The notes beneath the pieces are model-generated. The model worked only from the letters and a program-made list of their open reading frames with translations, was not told the origin of the DNA and did no database searches. A stretch of DNA of 13,184 nt from Candidatus Njordarchaeota archaeon (GTDB lineage: Archaea > Asgardarchaeota > Njordarchaeia > Njordarchaeales > Njordarchaeaceae): assembly GCA_029856615.1 (NCBI GenBank), contig JAHKLF010000019.1:1-13184 (forward strand). Direction: 5' to 3'. How positions within the stretch are numbered: the first letter of the stretch is position 1; every line of letters starts with the position of its first letter. Shown one piece after another: positions 13,069-13,184 of this stretch. The translations under genes were made by a program, and so were the position numbers.

Positions 13069-13184
13069 ATGAGAATTCCGGATGTTAATGAATTAATAGG
13101 TATTGGAAGAAAAGTTATTGAAAAAGCACGGAATTTGGGTGCTGATGAGGTAGAGGTCTACTTATCGGCATCTGATATATTTTC
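13069..13184 (+). CDS. pmbA: TldE/PmbA-like partner subunit, 5' end only
   Basis: The first 38 codons of a gene that runs off the right edge. The translation (VNELIGIGRKVIEKARNLGA, then DEVEVYLSASDIF) matches the start of TldD/PmbA proteins, where an N-terminal helix precedes 'GADexEvyl'. With tldD directly upstream it is most likely the TldE (PmbA) subunit, which lacks the zinc site and shapes the proteolytic chamber. AGGTGA lies six bases before the ATG. The metal motif region is outside the window, so TldE identity rests on context. Confidence 0.75.
   Translation, partial: MRIPDVNELIGIGRKVIEKARNLGADEVEVYLSASDIF

Noticed and set aside
1..13184. CRISPR array, tRNA or rRNA genes
   Set aside because: Reading the intergenic regions shows no regularly spaced repeats and no cloverleaf or rRNA-like sequence.
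11657..13184. A modified-peptide biosynthesis cluster based on TldD/TldE
   Set aside because: Although TldD/TldE can mature such peptides, no precursor peptide or modifying enzyme is encoded nearby; the upstream neighbour is a transporter operon with its own family identity.

Overview
The window looks like chromosomal DNA from an archaeon, most likely a thermophile of the Thermoproteota/TACK side. The evidence is: TATA-box promoters placed about 25 bases before likely transcript starts; Shine-Dalgarno sequences of the GGTGA/GGAGG type with frequent TTG starts; a box C/D guide RNA gene; and archaeal-type proteins (a crenarchaeal-style malate dehydrogenase, a ribbon-helix-helix/zinc-ribbon regulator, an Fe-S protein related to the C-terminal part of archaeal MobB). 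The DNA is AT-rich throughout. Species cannot be named from the sequence alone.

Layout. Bases 1-442 (minus) hold the degraded 5' part of a DDE transposase, with a likely frameshift and an in-frame stop. Bases 603-1544 (plus) encode malate dehydrogenase. Bases 1619-3290 hold an AbiE-like (type IV) toxin-antitoxin module: an AbiEi-like antitoxin/repressor and an AbiEii-like nucleotidyltransferase. Palindromes with identical 8-base arms flank the module on both sides. From 7666 back to 3303 (minus) is a four-gene run: an Fe-S protein, an ATP-grasp ligase that looks circularly permuted, an N-formylglutamate-amidohydrolase-like hydrolase, and a GCS2-type carboxylate-amine ligase. Two different amide-bond ligases plus a hydrolase in tight succession suggest a small pathway for a peptide-like or gamma-glutamyl-like metabolite. 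I judge this the best candidate for an undescribed system here.

Bases 7667-7941 are a divergent intergenic region with the promoter of the Fe-S gene, a long inverted repeat, and a box C/D sRNA with two 12-base guides. Plus-strand genes follow: a DUF1614-like membrane protein (7942-8676) and a small Hsp20-like protein (8792-9199). A minus-strand RHH/zinc-ribbon regulator (9205-9516) is divergent from an ECF transporter operon: QueT-like S component, ATPase, and EcfT. The intergenic region between regulator and operon carries two TACGTA boxes spaced by one helical turn at the predicted operon start, so the regulator may control uptake of a queuosine/archaeosine precursor or similar ligand.

The right end has tldD (11657-13063) and the first 38 codons of its partner tldE/pmbA, which runs off the edge. 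All assignments come from reading motifs by eye; no database search was possible.
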